Shown here in pieces: positions 1-9,997 of a stretch of 64,000 nucleotides of DNA (position 1 is the stretch's first letter; every line of letters starts with the position of its first letter). The DNA lies in assembly GCA_015680685.1 (NCBI GenBank), contig MNCI01003573.1, forward strand, positions 927,107 to 991,106, written 5' to 3'. A program made the position numbers and the translations under genes. This DNA comes from Gnetum montanum. Taxonomy: Eukaryota; Streptophyta; Gnetopsida; Gnetales; Gnetaceae. The notes under the pieces were generated by a model. That model made no database searches. It was given only the letters and a program-made list of their open reading frames with translations, and was not told the DNA's origin.

Positions 1-1236
1 GAGAACAACTTAAGTTTCTGCCACTCATTTTCTATGTTTTTCAAGGCACATACATCTTGAAAAGCTTGGAGATGGTTCTATGGATCAAAGTTATATCCTC
101 CTTCAAATCAAGCAATATTGTTTATGTCTAATCTTTTCATCTAACTATCCTTCACATGCCTTGTTGGAATTCATACTACATATGCGATATTAAGCATACT
201 TCAAGTAACAAGTAGAGGCTCATCGAGGCCTTGATCATGGTGCTTATGATGTCCTCAACTACTCCTTTGTTCATAGTGATGTGCTTCTCTTTAAGGTCTA
301 CGCCCTTGGTCTTGCCTTTCCCAATGGTCATTTTGATCATTTTAGTCATTTTGGTCCTATCAGTTATTTTGGTCACCTCCATCATGGTCTTGCCTTCTGT
401 GGTCATAGTTAGAGCCAAAAGAAGAAGAAGATGACAATGAAGGGAAAGAGGAAGGAGAACCAACACTATCACGATGCCTACTACCACCTATTTAGTGATT
501 GCGACCATGATCTTGATCTTGCTTTTTGTCTACATCCCTACCTTGACTTGCCCCTCCAGATCATTCTCTTTATCATTGGATCCCTTGTTACTAGAACCAA
601 GATTGTGAATAGTGGATTGCAAGTTCTAGTTTCATCTCCATCACTGAAGTCAAAGAAAGGAGCTTCATTGAATGGAAAACCCCCAGAGAAGGGTTCCCCA
701 CCAACTTGTTGGTATAGCAAGAATGGAGAATCATTAAATCTTTTTCCCTTCGAAGATTCATAGCATTGTTCTAGTTGTCGATCTTGTAGATGTTGTGCCT
801 CAATGGGATGCTAATCCCTAGCATCAATATCTTGCACAACATACTCAGCATAACATTCTAAAAGACCATATCGTATAAGAATTTTGTAGAGCATTGCAAG
901 AATAGATCGATCAAGCACCAACACAATGTTGCCCTCCATGTTGCACCACTACAATTGTTCATCTTGGTGTAGGATGAAGGTGAAGTTTAGTACATACTTA
1001 TCAAAATGAGCATATATTATTCAATATTTTTAAGACACTAACTAATAAAATTTATCAGACTTGAGTAAAGAATCACTCTTGTGAGAAGAAGACATTTTCA
1101 ATTAGATCAGATAAAATGTAGTGTGCCTCTAAACATTGTTGTAGTAATCTTAACATTTGATGTGACTCTAAGGTTCATTCCAATGATTTAAATACTTTTT
1201 ACTAGGTCCTAGATAGTGCACGAAACAACCAAAAGA
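1..1236 (-). pseudogene. Decayed gag of element 0
   Basis: Reverse-complement similarity to the gag of elements 4 and 5 runs along this stretch. It includes the region before the core domain rich in Ser, His and charged residues (around 400-520) and the core segment at 1-75, which corresponds to 46290-46360 in element 4. The short open frames on either strand here (for example 176-487 minus) are remnants rich in Lys, Thr and Met, not genes. No start or zinc knuckle can be placed because the fragment is cut at position 1. Role inferred from the family: capsid/nucleocapsid polyprotein. Confidence 0.7.
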
Positions 1237-1254
1237 TCCTTTGCAATAGTGACA
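1237..1254 (-). other. Degenerate primer-binding site (tRNA-Asp type), element 0
   Basis: Directly inside the 5' LTR on the minus strand. By eye, 11 of 18 positions match the plant tRNA-Asp 3'-end complement TGGCGCCGTTGCCGGGGA, and most mismatches are transitions. The assignment rests mainly on position and on the better-preserved copies in elements 4 and 5. Confidence 0.5.
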
Positions 1255-1256
1255 AG

Positions 1257-2082
1257 GATGAGTAGCGAGGTACCCCTACACCTAACCATACAAATCGCTA
1301 AGGTGTTTACACATGACCCTGTCAAATTCTGTGGACCTATAGTTCTCTAGTACTCTAGCTCTTCTAGGAAGTGAAATGGGCATTGAGAACATTCGTTGTC
1401 TTCCCAACTACACTTGTGAGACTCAAGGGTATGGTTTAAGTGTAATTGAGGCATATGATTTTTCTTATTTTATGTTTTATAGATGTGATTGCCTATAAAA
1501 AGAATGAAAAGTGAAGTAATTTAAAATCTAATTTGTTTACTGCCTATCTAGCCTAACACAAGTAACCATCCCACTTTCTTGAACACATCCTAAACACATA
1601 TAGTGCTATTGGGCTAAGAAACATTAAGTGTTGCTAGGTTACCAACTGCTATATGTATGCTTGAAGTGGTCATGCTTGTGTTCATTAACTACTATAAATA
1701 AATTACTTAATTGAAATGCAATAAAGTAAAGTGCATTAAAAGAAAAATTAATCTAGTCTTAGTGCTGCAAATATTGTCAAAAGAGTTCGTTTTATTCCCA
1801 TCACACTGCTACACTCAGGTACATCAGTGTTTGAACAAAGAACCATAAACACTTAGAGTCCTTCTATGGGCACTCAGAAAATATTCTAACTCTAAGGAAA
1901 ATAAACTACAAGAGCTTCACTACTCTAGCTGAAAACTAACTTAAAAAACTATGTAAAAAGTGGAGCCTATGTGCTATATTTATAGGCCAGGATATATACC
2001 CTGACTTGAATATCTAACATTACAAAAAAATCCTAACATTGCGTACCTAATGTCGAAGTAGAGGAAAAATAGCGATTCATCA
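1257..2082 (-). repeat. 5' LTR of element 0
   Basis: Begins (minus strand) TGATGAA and ends CTACTCATCC. It contains a TATA box (plus-strand TATTTATA at 1977-1984) and the U5 block with the phrase GGTACCTC near the end, shared with every other LTR in the window. The U3 part resembles element 3 rather than the GATATC-rich LTRs of elements 1, 2 and 4. Confidence 0.8.
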
Positions 2083-2430
2083 CTACTATTCTTGTAGCTT
2101 ATTTGAAATGGAAGTCACTCTAATTCTTCCTCTAATGTTTGTATTATGTAGTTTATCTTGTGATAATATTCAACATCTATCAAAGCATTCACATTTCTAT
2201 TATACTGATTTGTTATTCATGTCTTTATTGTACTGCCCAATATTCAACACCATATAAGATAGCAAGCCTGATTGTTTCCCTAGAAAAATTTTTCATTCAA
2301 ATTTTATTTATATTCTTTTATCACATAGAATATAACCATCTTGTCTCCATTTTGACCATTCTATGACAATTTTATTTCTTATATCTTTATGAATTATGCC
2401 ACTTAATTAGAGGATTGATCCTATGTAGTG
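2083..2430 (-). pseudogene. LINE reverse-transcriptase C-terminal remnant
   Basis: Read on the minus strand with several stops and frame breaks, this stretch shows the block typical of the end of plant LINE RT proteins. A 'K-W-R-x-D-G-x-x-L-C-D-K-R' segment (about 2310-2345) precedes 'LAILYGVEYWAV' (about 2235-2275), then degenerate 'E-M-x-M-L-R' and 'D-K-L-H-N-x-x-I-R' segments. In intact LINEs this follows the polymerase domain. The remnant is cut at 2082/2083 by the insertion of element 0, so its 3' part should lie left of the window. Not functional. Confidence 0.65.
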
Positions 2431-2898
2431 GAACTGTTTATAGTAAGGAACTTTTTGGCCTTGAATTGTCACTTCTATTTGTGTTTAAATTTAAAATATC
2501 AAAGGCATTTAAGACAACAATAAAAAGTTATGCTAAAATAGCAATGGTTATAGAAAAGTTAAATCCACAAGAAATTGGTGCATCATTATTATTACTTCAT
2601 TTTTTAACCTTATCTTGAGAATCTTTACCATCAACTATAATTTTCTTGTCAATATTACTTTGATTTTTAAGATAATGGATAGATACATAATAAAGTCACA
2701 ACTAGAGTTCCACTTAAGCCACCTATGGTTATCTCATTATCTTAGTAGGCAAGAGGTTATGAATTTGAATTACATCAAGTATCGTTATGTTCCTCTATAA
2801 GTCTTCTCAAGTATCATGTTAACTATATGTCATTTGGTATATTGAAAGTCATTCTTTTATGTTCCAACAACCCCCACTTCCCCAACACGCCCCTTCCT
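2431..2898. other. AT-rich intergenic stretch, nothing recognised
   Basis: About 470 bases between the LINE remnant and the poly-C tract. Short open frames (2415-2618 and 2615-2800 plus) have no recognisable motif. It may be further upstream LINE sequence too decayed to read. Confidence 0.4.
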
Positions 2899-2913
2899 CC
2901 CCCCCCCCCCCCC
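2899..2913. repeat. Poly-C tract (15 C) at the broken 5' edge of element 1
   Basis: A run of 15 C preceded by a C-rich segment (2870-2898), in otherwise AT-rich DNA. It sits where the U3 start and palindrome array of the element 1 5' LTR should be; compare 9198-9269 in the 3' LTR. It may be a sequencing or assembly junction rather than genomic sequence. Confidence 0.8.
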
Positions 2914-3652
2914 GCCACAATGTCTATAAATAAGAGGTGGCTTTCCCTATTTTAGATACTTAGACTTAGACCCTTAGCCAAACTATAGCAGTTTTACCAT
3001 TCCAGAGTTAGAATAATTTCCATGTGCCTATAGTAGAAGTCTTAAAGTCAACGGATCTTTATTTGAGCAAATTGTACCTAAGCACACATTTATGTACGGC
3101 AATAAAGACAAACTTTCTGATAAACCTTGCAGCATATGGACTAAGATAAATAGTAATTAATTATTATTAAATGTTTAAATGCTTTCCTAGATAATTAATC
3201 TCTCCAACCCTTAACTCTCATAGTTAAGTGCACTCAGTACGACCGCTTCAAGCACGTGTGTAACACTTTGTAACCCAGTAATGAGTAGCATTTGGTAATC
3301 CCAGCAATGTTGCACTAGTTCAAGGTATGTGCGGAAAGTGGGAATAGATACTGGTGCTAGGATAATTAGAACTTAGTTAATGAATAGTTAATGAAAGTTA
3401 GTCACTTAGTTCTCTTCACCTTTCCCTATTATCATAAGACATTAAAAAGATAAAAGATATAAAAATCACATACTTCGAGCTTACTTAACCATACAACCAT
3501 GACAATACAAGTAAGCTTGGGAAGACAAAAATTGATTAACCTTAAGTGTTCCATTAAGGTGCATAAGCACTTAGTCCTTGGAGTTCGACCAGATCGCACG
3601 TGAGATGCTTGTATTCGTATGGTTGAGTGTAGGGGTGCCTTGCCACTCATCA
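2914..3652 (+). repeat. 5' LTR of element 1 (U3 start missing)
   Basis: Aligns from GCCACAATGTC onward with the 3' LTR (9269-9997). TATAAATA lies at 2925-2932 and the right end is CTCATCA. About 72 bases present at the start of the 3' LTR, including the palindrome array, are replaced by C-rich sequence. Confidence 0.85.
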
Positions 3653-3653
3653 T

Positions 3654-3671
3654 TGGCACTATTGCTGGGGA
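3654..3671 (+). other. Primer-binding site (tRNA-Asp), element 1
   Basis: TGGCACTATTGCTGGGGA begins two bases after the LTR end. It matches the plant tRNA-Asp 3'-end complement TGGCGCCGTTGCCGGGGA at 14 of 18 positions, with all four mismatches being transitions, as expected for a methylated, decaying copy. First-strand cDNA synthesis would start here. Confidence 0.75.
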
Positions 3672-3879
3672 CTTAGTTGTTTGTGTGCTACGTAGAACAT
3701 AGGAGATCATTCATATTGTTGGGACGCTAGAACGAACCCTTAGGGTTGATCAAAAGAAAAATAAGATAAAGTTAAACGACACACTGAATAAGATAAAAAT
3801 TTCTTCTTCTTTGCACAAAAGCACTTTACCACCTAAGACTCACACAAGAGACAATCGGTGGCACAACACACATAATTAA

Positions 3880-5900
3880 GATCCGCCAGTGCCTCAATAG
3901 TTTCGTTTGGTATATATTCATCACGATGAGTATGTACCTGACTTTATCTTTATCCTCCATCAAGATGAACAACTACATTGGAGAGACTTGGAGGGTAACA
4001 TAGTGTTGCCTCCAGATCGAGTAGTCCCAAGCATGCTTCTTCGTGCTCTTGTGCGAGTAGGCATGTCACAATTATATATGGAATATGCTGCATGCGATTA
4101 TGACACAAGGGATTACCATCCCACAGAAGCGCAACGTCAAAGGGACTTGCAATAGGAGAGATACTACACATTGTTGAAGGGCAAAGGACCCCATAATGCT
4201 CCACCTATCTTAAGAAAAATTAAGGTTGGTGAACCTATTTTAATAGGTTCTCCACAAAATGATGTTTTCCCTCCTAAAAATGGTCAGGAGGTGGTGTATC
4301 AGAACCTCCACTCCATGATTCACAATCTTGGTTCTGATCCCCATGAACACCTAGTGTTCAACGAGGGAACACAAACACATGATAAGGGTGGGCAGTCTGA
4401 TTGTAATCACGATCAGGCCAAGACCACTGAAGAGAAGGTAGGAAACATCATCATGACGAAGGTTCTCCTTCTTCTTCACCTTCATCATCACATTCACCCT
4501 CTCCTTCAGTATCAATACGCAGTCATAAGGAGCCTAACTGTGAGGATAAAGGTAAACAGAGTGAGAAGCCTTGACTAGAGAGTTAAGAAAGAGGGCGAGG
4601 GCACTCTAGAGAATCACGGCAGAGAAGAAGGGAGAGTAGGAAATCACATAGACATCACATACGCTATGAATGAAATGACCACAAAGAACTGCTACTTGCA
4701 ACCCAAAGCACGTTAGATATCACAAAGGCTGTAAGAGTTCCCACAAGGCACCAAAAAGATAGTAGGATCAAGAGGTTAGACATGAATAACATCCCACAAT
4801 TTGAGGGGGGATACAATGCTAATCCTCAAAATCACCTATAGGAATTTCATGATGCATGTGCCTTGCAAAACATCGAGAATGAATGGCAAAAACTAAAGTT
4901 GTTCCCAAGGATACTAGTAAAAGTAGCGAAAAGTTGGTACCGGTCCTTAGAACTGGAATCCATTCAGAGATGGAGTACGATGCTAAAATTATTTAATGAT
5001 AAATATCAAACGTACTCCCAGGTGTCCAACCTGCGAAAGCAAATCCAAGGATGGAAGTAGGGAAATCATGAATCCTTGGATGCTGCCATGGGCCGTTATT
5101 ATGCACTATTACATTATTACCCAAGCCATGGTTACTCGTAGCAGGATCAACTATGCCATCTTGTAGATGGACTTAGCAATGAAANATTACCCAAGCCATG
5201 GTTACTCGTAGCAGGATCAACTATGCCATCTCGTAGATGGACTTAGCAATGAAACCAGGAGAACCCTTGGAATGTATGCCCAAGGAAGATTATCAAATTT
5301 TAGGTCCCATCAGGTCCATAGATTGCTAGAGAAAGTAGCCAAGGAAGAAGGAAAGCTACGTAAGAGAGAAAGTGTGGAAGAGTACAACCGCAATCCTTCC
5401 CTCCAAAAAAGGGGAGTGAGATTCTGTGAGGAGGAGGAAGAGTCACCACTCGAAGAGATGGTGCATAGGAAAACCTTGTTGCTACAAAAATTAACTACAG
5501 AAGTGTTAGCAAAGGTAAACCAAATGTGGGACTCCCTAGATAGTAGATTTGAAACCATTCTTTAAATTGTAGAGGAGTCTAAGGAGCGAGGTAGTGACTA
5601 TGACAAAAAGAAAAAGAGGGACATGGAAAATGCACGTAACAAAGGTAAAGGTAAAATGGCCATCACTGAATAGGTTGTGGATTCTGATACGAACAATAAT
5701 GGTGGATGTGAGATATTCCAATATGACCATTCTAAGGGATGTTGCCCAATAATCTCACATCTACAAGAGTCTGGGGTGTATGCACTTAACCCATGACTTA
5801 ACAAATGGCAAGCACCCTGATGGTTACCTTATCCCCAAGGTAACCCAAGGCAGTTCCACCAACCTTTAACGTATTATCCAGGTGGAACTCTGCCACAACC
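3880..5900 (+). pseudogene. Decayed gag of element 1
   Basis: The pieces in order are: an N-terminal segment at 3907-4155 with 'DEQLHWRDLEGNIVLPPDR'; a Ser/His-rich linker near 4440-4560; the retrotransposon-gag core at about 4760-5330 ('L-D-M-N-N-I-P-x-F-E-G', 'QNIENEWQKLKLFPRILVK', then the 'A-x-G-R-L-S' region); and a zinc-knuckle relic at about 5707-5745, where the second Cys has become Phe. The frames change and contain stops, so no intact polyprotein can be made. Counterparts in elements 2, 4 and 5 give the alignment. A 69-bp duplication around the N at 5185 looks like an assembly error. Confidence 0.8.
5116..5254. repeat. 69-bp direct duplication around a single N (probable assembly artefact)
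   Basis: 5116-5184 and 5186-5254 are identical except for one T/C difference and are separated by one N at 5185. The related gag regions of elements 2, 4 and 5 have only one copy. This is what an unmerged contig overlap looks like. Confidence 0.85.
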
Positions 5901-6279
5901 TATTGAGCAACACCAGTAGTGGCAATACCCATAGTCATGGGGGATGCCACCACCATGGCAACAATATCCTTACCGGCAACTGGATCCATATGGCTATTAC
6001 ATGGAGCAGCCAATCTCTCCATGTAACTCTGTTGGTCACGTGACATCACAATGTCACTACCAAGCTCAGGAATATTATAGGACTCCTTCTCATAGGAGAG
6101 ACATCCCATAGACATACCATCCTCCAAACCCATCTGCAACTCTCACACCAATAGCTCCATTACCACCCACTCCAGTAATGTAAGGGGAACTCCCCACTCA
6201 ACCGTAGCAATGCAATGCTACGAGAGTTGTAAACCTTCAACCCACTGCTGGTTCTAACAACTGCACAAAGAGAAGACCT

Positions 6280-6930
6280 TTGTTCAGAACCAACAATCCA
6301 ACCCAACTCTCACAACCACAAGTGGTTGAGCCTCTAAACACTTCACCATCAAATAAGGCTTCAAAGCTCCCTTCAAACCAAAAACAAATTTCAACACATA
6401 TGGTTATGTTAACACATGTCATCACTGGCTGGATTAAGAAGGGCCACCTTCCCAAGAAATTATCTGACCTTGGAAGTCCTTTAATCTATCTCCAAGTCAC
6501 TGAGAATGAACCATGTAAAGCTCTTCTAGACTTAGGTTCCAGAGTCAACTTAATATCACAAGAGATGTATAAAGCCTGGAACCTACCTCCAGTAAAGAAG
6601 AGCAATATTCGCTTAGAGTTGGCTGACCAGTCCATCACTGTTCCCTTGGGACTAGTGGAGGACATCATTACCACTGTGTGTGGGTGGTCATACCGATTTG
6701 ATTTCCTAGTGATACAAGTAAACAATGACAAAGGGGACTTCTCAATAATAATGGGAAGGGCATGGCTAAGTACCATAAATGCATGCCTAGGAATCTGTGA
6801 TCTTTCCCTAAAAATATCTAAGGAAAACACTTTTGGGAAGATCAAGAAGAAGAAAGTTCCATACATCACATACAGTGATACAGGGTTTGATTGCATACAA
6901 GAATGTTCAACATTTCCTGTGTGCAACTAG
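6280..6930 (+). pseudogene. gag C-terminus and retropepsin-like protease segment, element 1
   Basis: A 216-codon open frame. After a Pro/Gln/Ser-rich linker (residues 1-60) it has a retropepsin-like fold: the active-site region 'CKALLDLGSRVNLISQEMY' (about residues 77-97) and the distal 'I-I-M-G-R-A-W-L' block (about 155-165) that precedes the second psi loop. The catalytic D-[ST]-G triad reads D-L-G here, a change expected to kill the protease; element 2 keeps D-S-G. The frame is not continuous with the gag core upstream. Role known for the family: processing of Gag/Pol. Confidence 0.75.
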
Positions 6931-7897
6931 TATGCCCAAGAAATTAACATACAAAAGTGCTTGTATGTAGAAACCACACAACAAGAAGACACCCAGTGGT
7001 TGATAGCTGATCAAGAGAGTAGCTCACCAACGTGCATGGAACTAACTGGGGGAACAACTTGCATCCATGTCAAAAGCATAGATGCACTGGAGCAAGAGTG
7101 TCACCAACTTCCAACCCTTAAACTGAAAACATCAATAGGGGGAAGCTGGAAATTCCTAAAAACTTTAAACAAACACTCCAACAAAAAATTACTAGTCAAT
7201 GTATAACAAACTAAACCTTACCATGAATCTAAAACAATCAATGCACATAACACATTGGAGAAAGGACGACCTCGCTCATTATTTCAAATCTCCTCCTTTC
7301 AACTCAGTCATGGGGGAGATGGCCACCTATGCTGATTAATCAAAGCCCTTAGTTCCTTTTTAAGTTTTTTTTTTTTACACATTTTTGTTTTACAAATTTC
7401 TTTCACTTTTCTTGTTTTTGTTTTGCAACATCGTTTACACTTTTTCATTTATTTGTGTGTTTATTTGTTTTATTTTGTTAGATTTGTCACCTAAGAAGTG
7501 CTCTTGATAGTGGTATGAACTGTATTCTATTGATTGCCAATGTTTGATTTTTACCTTTGAGTTATAATGTTGATACTAAGGTATGGTTTTTTTGATATAA
7601 TAGGCAATGAGTCCACGTCATCCATGCATCCATGAATTTCTATGATCTCTCTTGGCTTGGAACTGTACAGTCCCTTTCTTTCAATAATAAGAACTATCAA
7701 CGAATTGGTGACTATGCATTTCTCAAACTAAGGAAAGACTCAAGGATTGAAAAAGGTGTGACTTCAAGGAGATTTAATGCATTTGTGCTGGCCATTCTCT
7801 TGGGTGCTAGGATGTTTTCTTCTTGAATCTTCTTTACCATTCTGATGTTGCTCCATTATCGGGAAGCTAAGCTAATAAAAATAATAAGTCTTTGCAT

Positions 7898-7944
7898 GGT
7901 GTGGTTTTCACGCAAAAAAAAAAAGTGAGAATTCAAAGCACACC
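7898..7944 (+). other. Conserved A-rich-loop hairpin, element 1 copy
   Basis: The 5' arm GGTGTG + TTTTCAC pairs with the 3' arm GTGAGAA + CACACC across an A-rich loop, with an asymmetric internal loop between the two stem parts. Equivalent hairpins are at 26918-26972, 61727-61773 and three times at 37967-38188, and the pairing is kept although the bases change. Confidence 0.6.
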
Positions 7945-8971
7945 CCTTAGACAAAATAATCATCTAGGCTACAAGCACTGGTTATGGAACTAACAAACAT
8001 GTTCGCTCTAACTAAGGCCCTTTCTCACCTCCTACTTTCTCCTTTTTTGTTTCGTTTGAATGGTGGTGACTCTTTGGCGGATGCATTCTTGATACTTCAA
8101 GTGGATGGATTAGCCAAATATATTAATGCGAAGTCACTAGATGTGGATTGTTTGAGGCTGGATTTAGAATGAGATCTATTAAGTCACATTAACCATTAAT
8201 ACACAAGGGGCTGTACACCACCTTGTCCTTGAGACTCCATTCCATTCTCTTCTTTCCATCATTCTTTCTCCATTTTTCCACCTCATTGCCAGTTGTATCA
8301 ATAGTCCATATTTTGGGTGATGCATTATTTTCTTTTTGGTAAATTCTTGTGGTTAAGACTTTAACTCTTGCTTCCAAATGACATTTCCAGAGCCTATGGA
8401 CTCTTTGAATGGGGGATTGTCAGGGCATTAAGGGCATGAGCCTACTTTGGGAAGGACCCACTGACATTTCTATTTGGTGCATCAGTTAACTTCTTTCCCT
8501 TAAACATTACTGCAATCACCATTTATTTTGTTCATTTCCACCTGTGACATCCATTTTATTAGCATTACCGTTGTTTCTTATTCCTTAACTTTTTCCATTT
8601 TCTCACTACCGAAGGTTCGCTCTTAGTCATGGGTGTCCTGGTCTAATTTTTTCAATTTTCTCTTAACCCCTACATCTTGGGTAGTCACCAGTGTTATATC
8701 TTCAAAATCCACATCAACCATATCACAACTTAGCTGATGGACCTTACATCGAGGCAAGGTATCAATTGCATTGTGATTCATTTATCCTTGCTAATATAAA
8801 ATTGTGTTGTGTGTGCAGATGGCAATCATACACCAATGGATTGGATCTAGAGGAAACACTTAGAATGGACTAGTGCTGGAAAAGTTATGCAAGGAACAAG
8901 ATTGAAGGCGTGGTTATGGATGGACAATGGAAGGTGCAATCCTGGCATTGGCAGCAATAGACTTCTTCTTC

Positions 8972-8996
8972 CTCTCTCTCTCTCTCTCTCTCTCTC
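8972..8996. repeat. (CT)n microsatellite
   Basis: Uninterrupted CT dinucleotides over 25 bases inside the 3' region of element 1. Element 2 has a shorter, interrupted counterpart near 28020-28050. Confidence 0.9.
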
Positions 8997-9187
8997 AGTT
9001 GCCAAATAAGGCTGGATGTCAAATGTATATAGTGTTCACCTTTGTTGTCATGAACACTAATATTGTCATGTGTTGTAATGATGATTCGTTCACATGTCAC
9101 CCCATTCACCATTAGTGTCATTTAAGTCAATAATCTCATACCTTCCCAATATTTTGTAAGGAACTCGAGCATGAGTTTTTATTCAAT

Positions 9188-9197
9188 CATGGGGGTA
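9188..9197 (+). other. Polypurine tract of element 1
   Basis: CATGGGGGTA directly abuts the 3' LTR. The same G-run context abuts the 3' LTRs of element 2 (28242-28251) and element 3 (39386-39395). It is the expected plus-strand priming site. Confidence 0.65.
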
Positions 9198-9997
9198 TGA
9201 TGAGCCACGATATCGCGTATGTGATATCACGTACGCAATATCGCATAGCGTACGTGATATTGCAGCTTGCCACAATGTCTATAAATAAGAGGCAACTTTC
9301 TCTATTTTAGACACTTAGACTTAGACCCTTAGCCAAACTATAGTAGTTTTACCATTCCAGAGTTAGAATAATTTCCATGTGCCCACAATAGGAGTCTTAA
9401 AGTGAATGGATCTTTATTCAAGCAAATTGTACCTGAGCACACATTTGTGTACTGCAATAAAGACGAACTTTCTAATAAACCTTGCAACATATGGACTAAG
9501 CTAAAAAGTAATTAATTATTGTTAAATGTTTAAACGTTTTCCTAAATAATTAATCTCTCTCAACCCTTGACTCTCCTAGTTAAGTGCACTCAGTACGACC
9601 GCTTCAAGCACGTGTGTAATGCTTGGTAACCCAGTAACGAGTAGCGTTTGGTAATCCCAGCAACGTTGCACTGGTTCAAGGTGTGTGTGGCAAGTGGGAA
9701 CGGATCCTGATGCTAGGACAATTAGAACTTAGTTAATGAAAGTTAGTTACTTAGTTCTCTTCACCATTCCCTATTATCATAAGACATTAAAAAGATAAAA
9801 GATATAAAAATCACATACCTCAAGCTTACTTAGCCATACAACCTTGACAATACAAGTAAGCTTGAGAAGATAGCGATTGATTAACCTTAAGTGTTCCATT
9901 AAGGCGCATAAGCACTTAGTCCTTGGAGTTCGATTGGATCGCGCGTGAGATGCTTGTATTCATATGGTTGAGTGTAGGGGTACCTTGCCACTCATCA
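9198..9997 (+). repeat. 3' LTR of element 1
   Basis: 800 bases, starting TGATGAG and ending CTCATCA, a 7-base terminal inverted repeat. U3 carries four GATATC-like palindromes (9206-9264) and a TATA box at 9280-9287. The U5 end holds the shared GTAATCCCAGCAACGTTGCA phrase. No matching target duplication can be read because the 5' edge is damaged. Confidence 0.9.
9206..9264. repeat. GATATC palindrome array in U3, element 1
   Basis: Four cores (GATATC, GATATC, AATATC, GATATT) in 59 bases, mostly flanked by CG or TG/CA and linked by GTACG/GTATG-type spacers, ending about 16 bases before the TATA box. Confidence 0.8.

Larger units (their letters stand above)
1..2082 (-). mobile_element. Element 0: Athila-like Ty3/gypsy LTR element, cut by the window start
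   Basis: A minus-strand LTR retrotransposon of which only the 5' LTR (1257-2082) and part of gag (1-1236) lie in the window. The reverse complement of 1-1000 matches the gag of element 4 (45990-47440), and the LTR resembles that of element 3, including the same GGCCTATAAATATAG context of the TATA box. The right boundary ends TTCATCA and is followed by CTACT, inside a LINE remnant. The body is old: every gag frame is broken. The other LTR, and any pol, would lie to the left of the window. Confidence 0.85.
6931..9197 (+). other. pol-deletion scar and long 3' non-coding region of element 1
   Basis: 6931-7180 continues the post-protease segment. The deletion junction is at about 7180, followed by the remains of the pol end and a roughly 1.9-kb A/T-rich stretch without a usable frame. 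This stretch is conserved in order in elements 2 (26300-28250), 3 (37300-39395) and 5 (61100-62370). Shared blocks are the T-rich tract after 'TCATGGGGGAGATGG' (about 7309), 'GGCAATGAGTCCAC' (7603-7616), a hairpin at 7898-7944, and 'GGGCATGAGCCTACTTTGGG' (about 8432). In Athila elements this position can hold an env-like gene; I see no readable one. Confidence 0.65.
2914..9997 (+). mobile_element. Element 1: Athila-like Ty3/gypsy element, gag-protease only (pol deleted)
   Basis: A 5' LTR (2914-3652, missing its U3 start), a primer-binding site at 3654, gag, a protease segment, a long 3' non-coding region and a complete 3' LTR (9198-9997). Compared with element 5, everything between about 58250 and 61027 there (RT, RNase H, integrase) is missing here. 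The sequence jumps at about 7180 from the inter-domain segment after protease to the last codons of pol and the 3' region. Stops interrupt gag several times. This layout is that of the non-autonomous elements called TR-GAG; transposition would need proteins from a complete relative. Confidence 0.9.

Noticed and set aside
176-487. Open frame on the minus strand rich in Lys, Met and Thr, and its plus-strand overlap
   Set aside because: The region aligns with decayed gag of the same family; the frames are leftovers in a biased sequence.
5116-5254. Tandem repeat as a genuine satellite
   Set aside because: A single N separates the copies and homologous gag regions have one copy; an assembly overlap is simpler.
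8927-9115. Small plus-strand ORF with a leucine/serine-rich stretch
   Set aside because: The hydrophobic run is the (CT)n microsatellite translated; the region is element 1 non-coding DNA.
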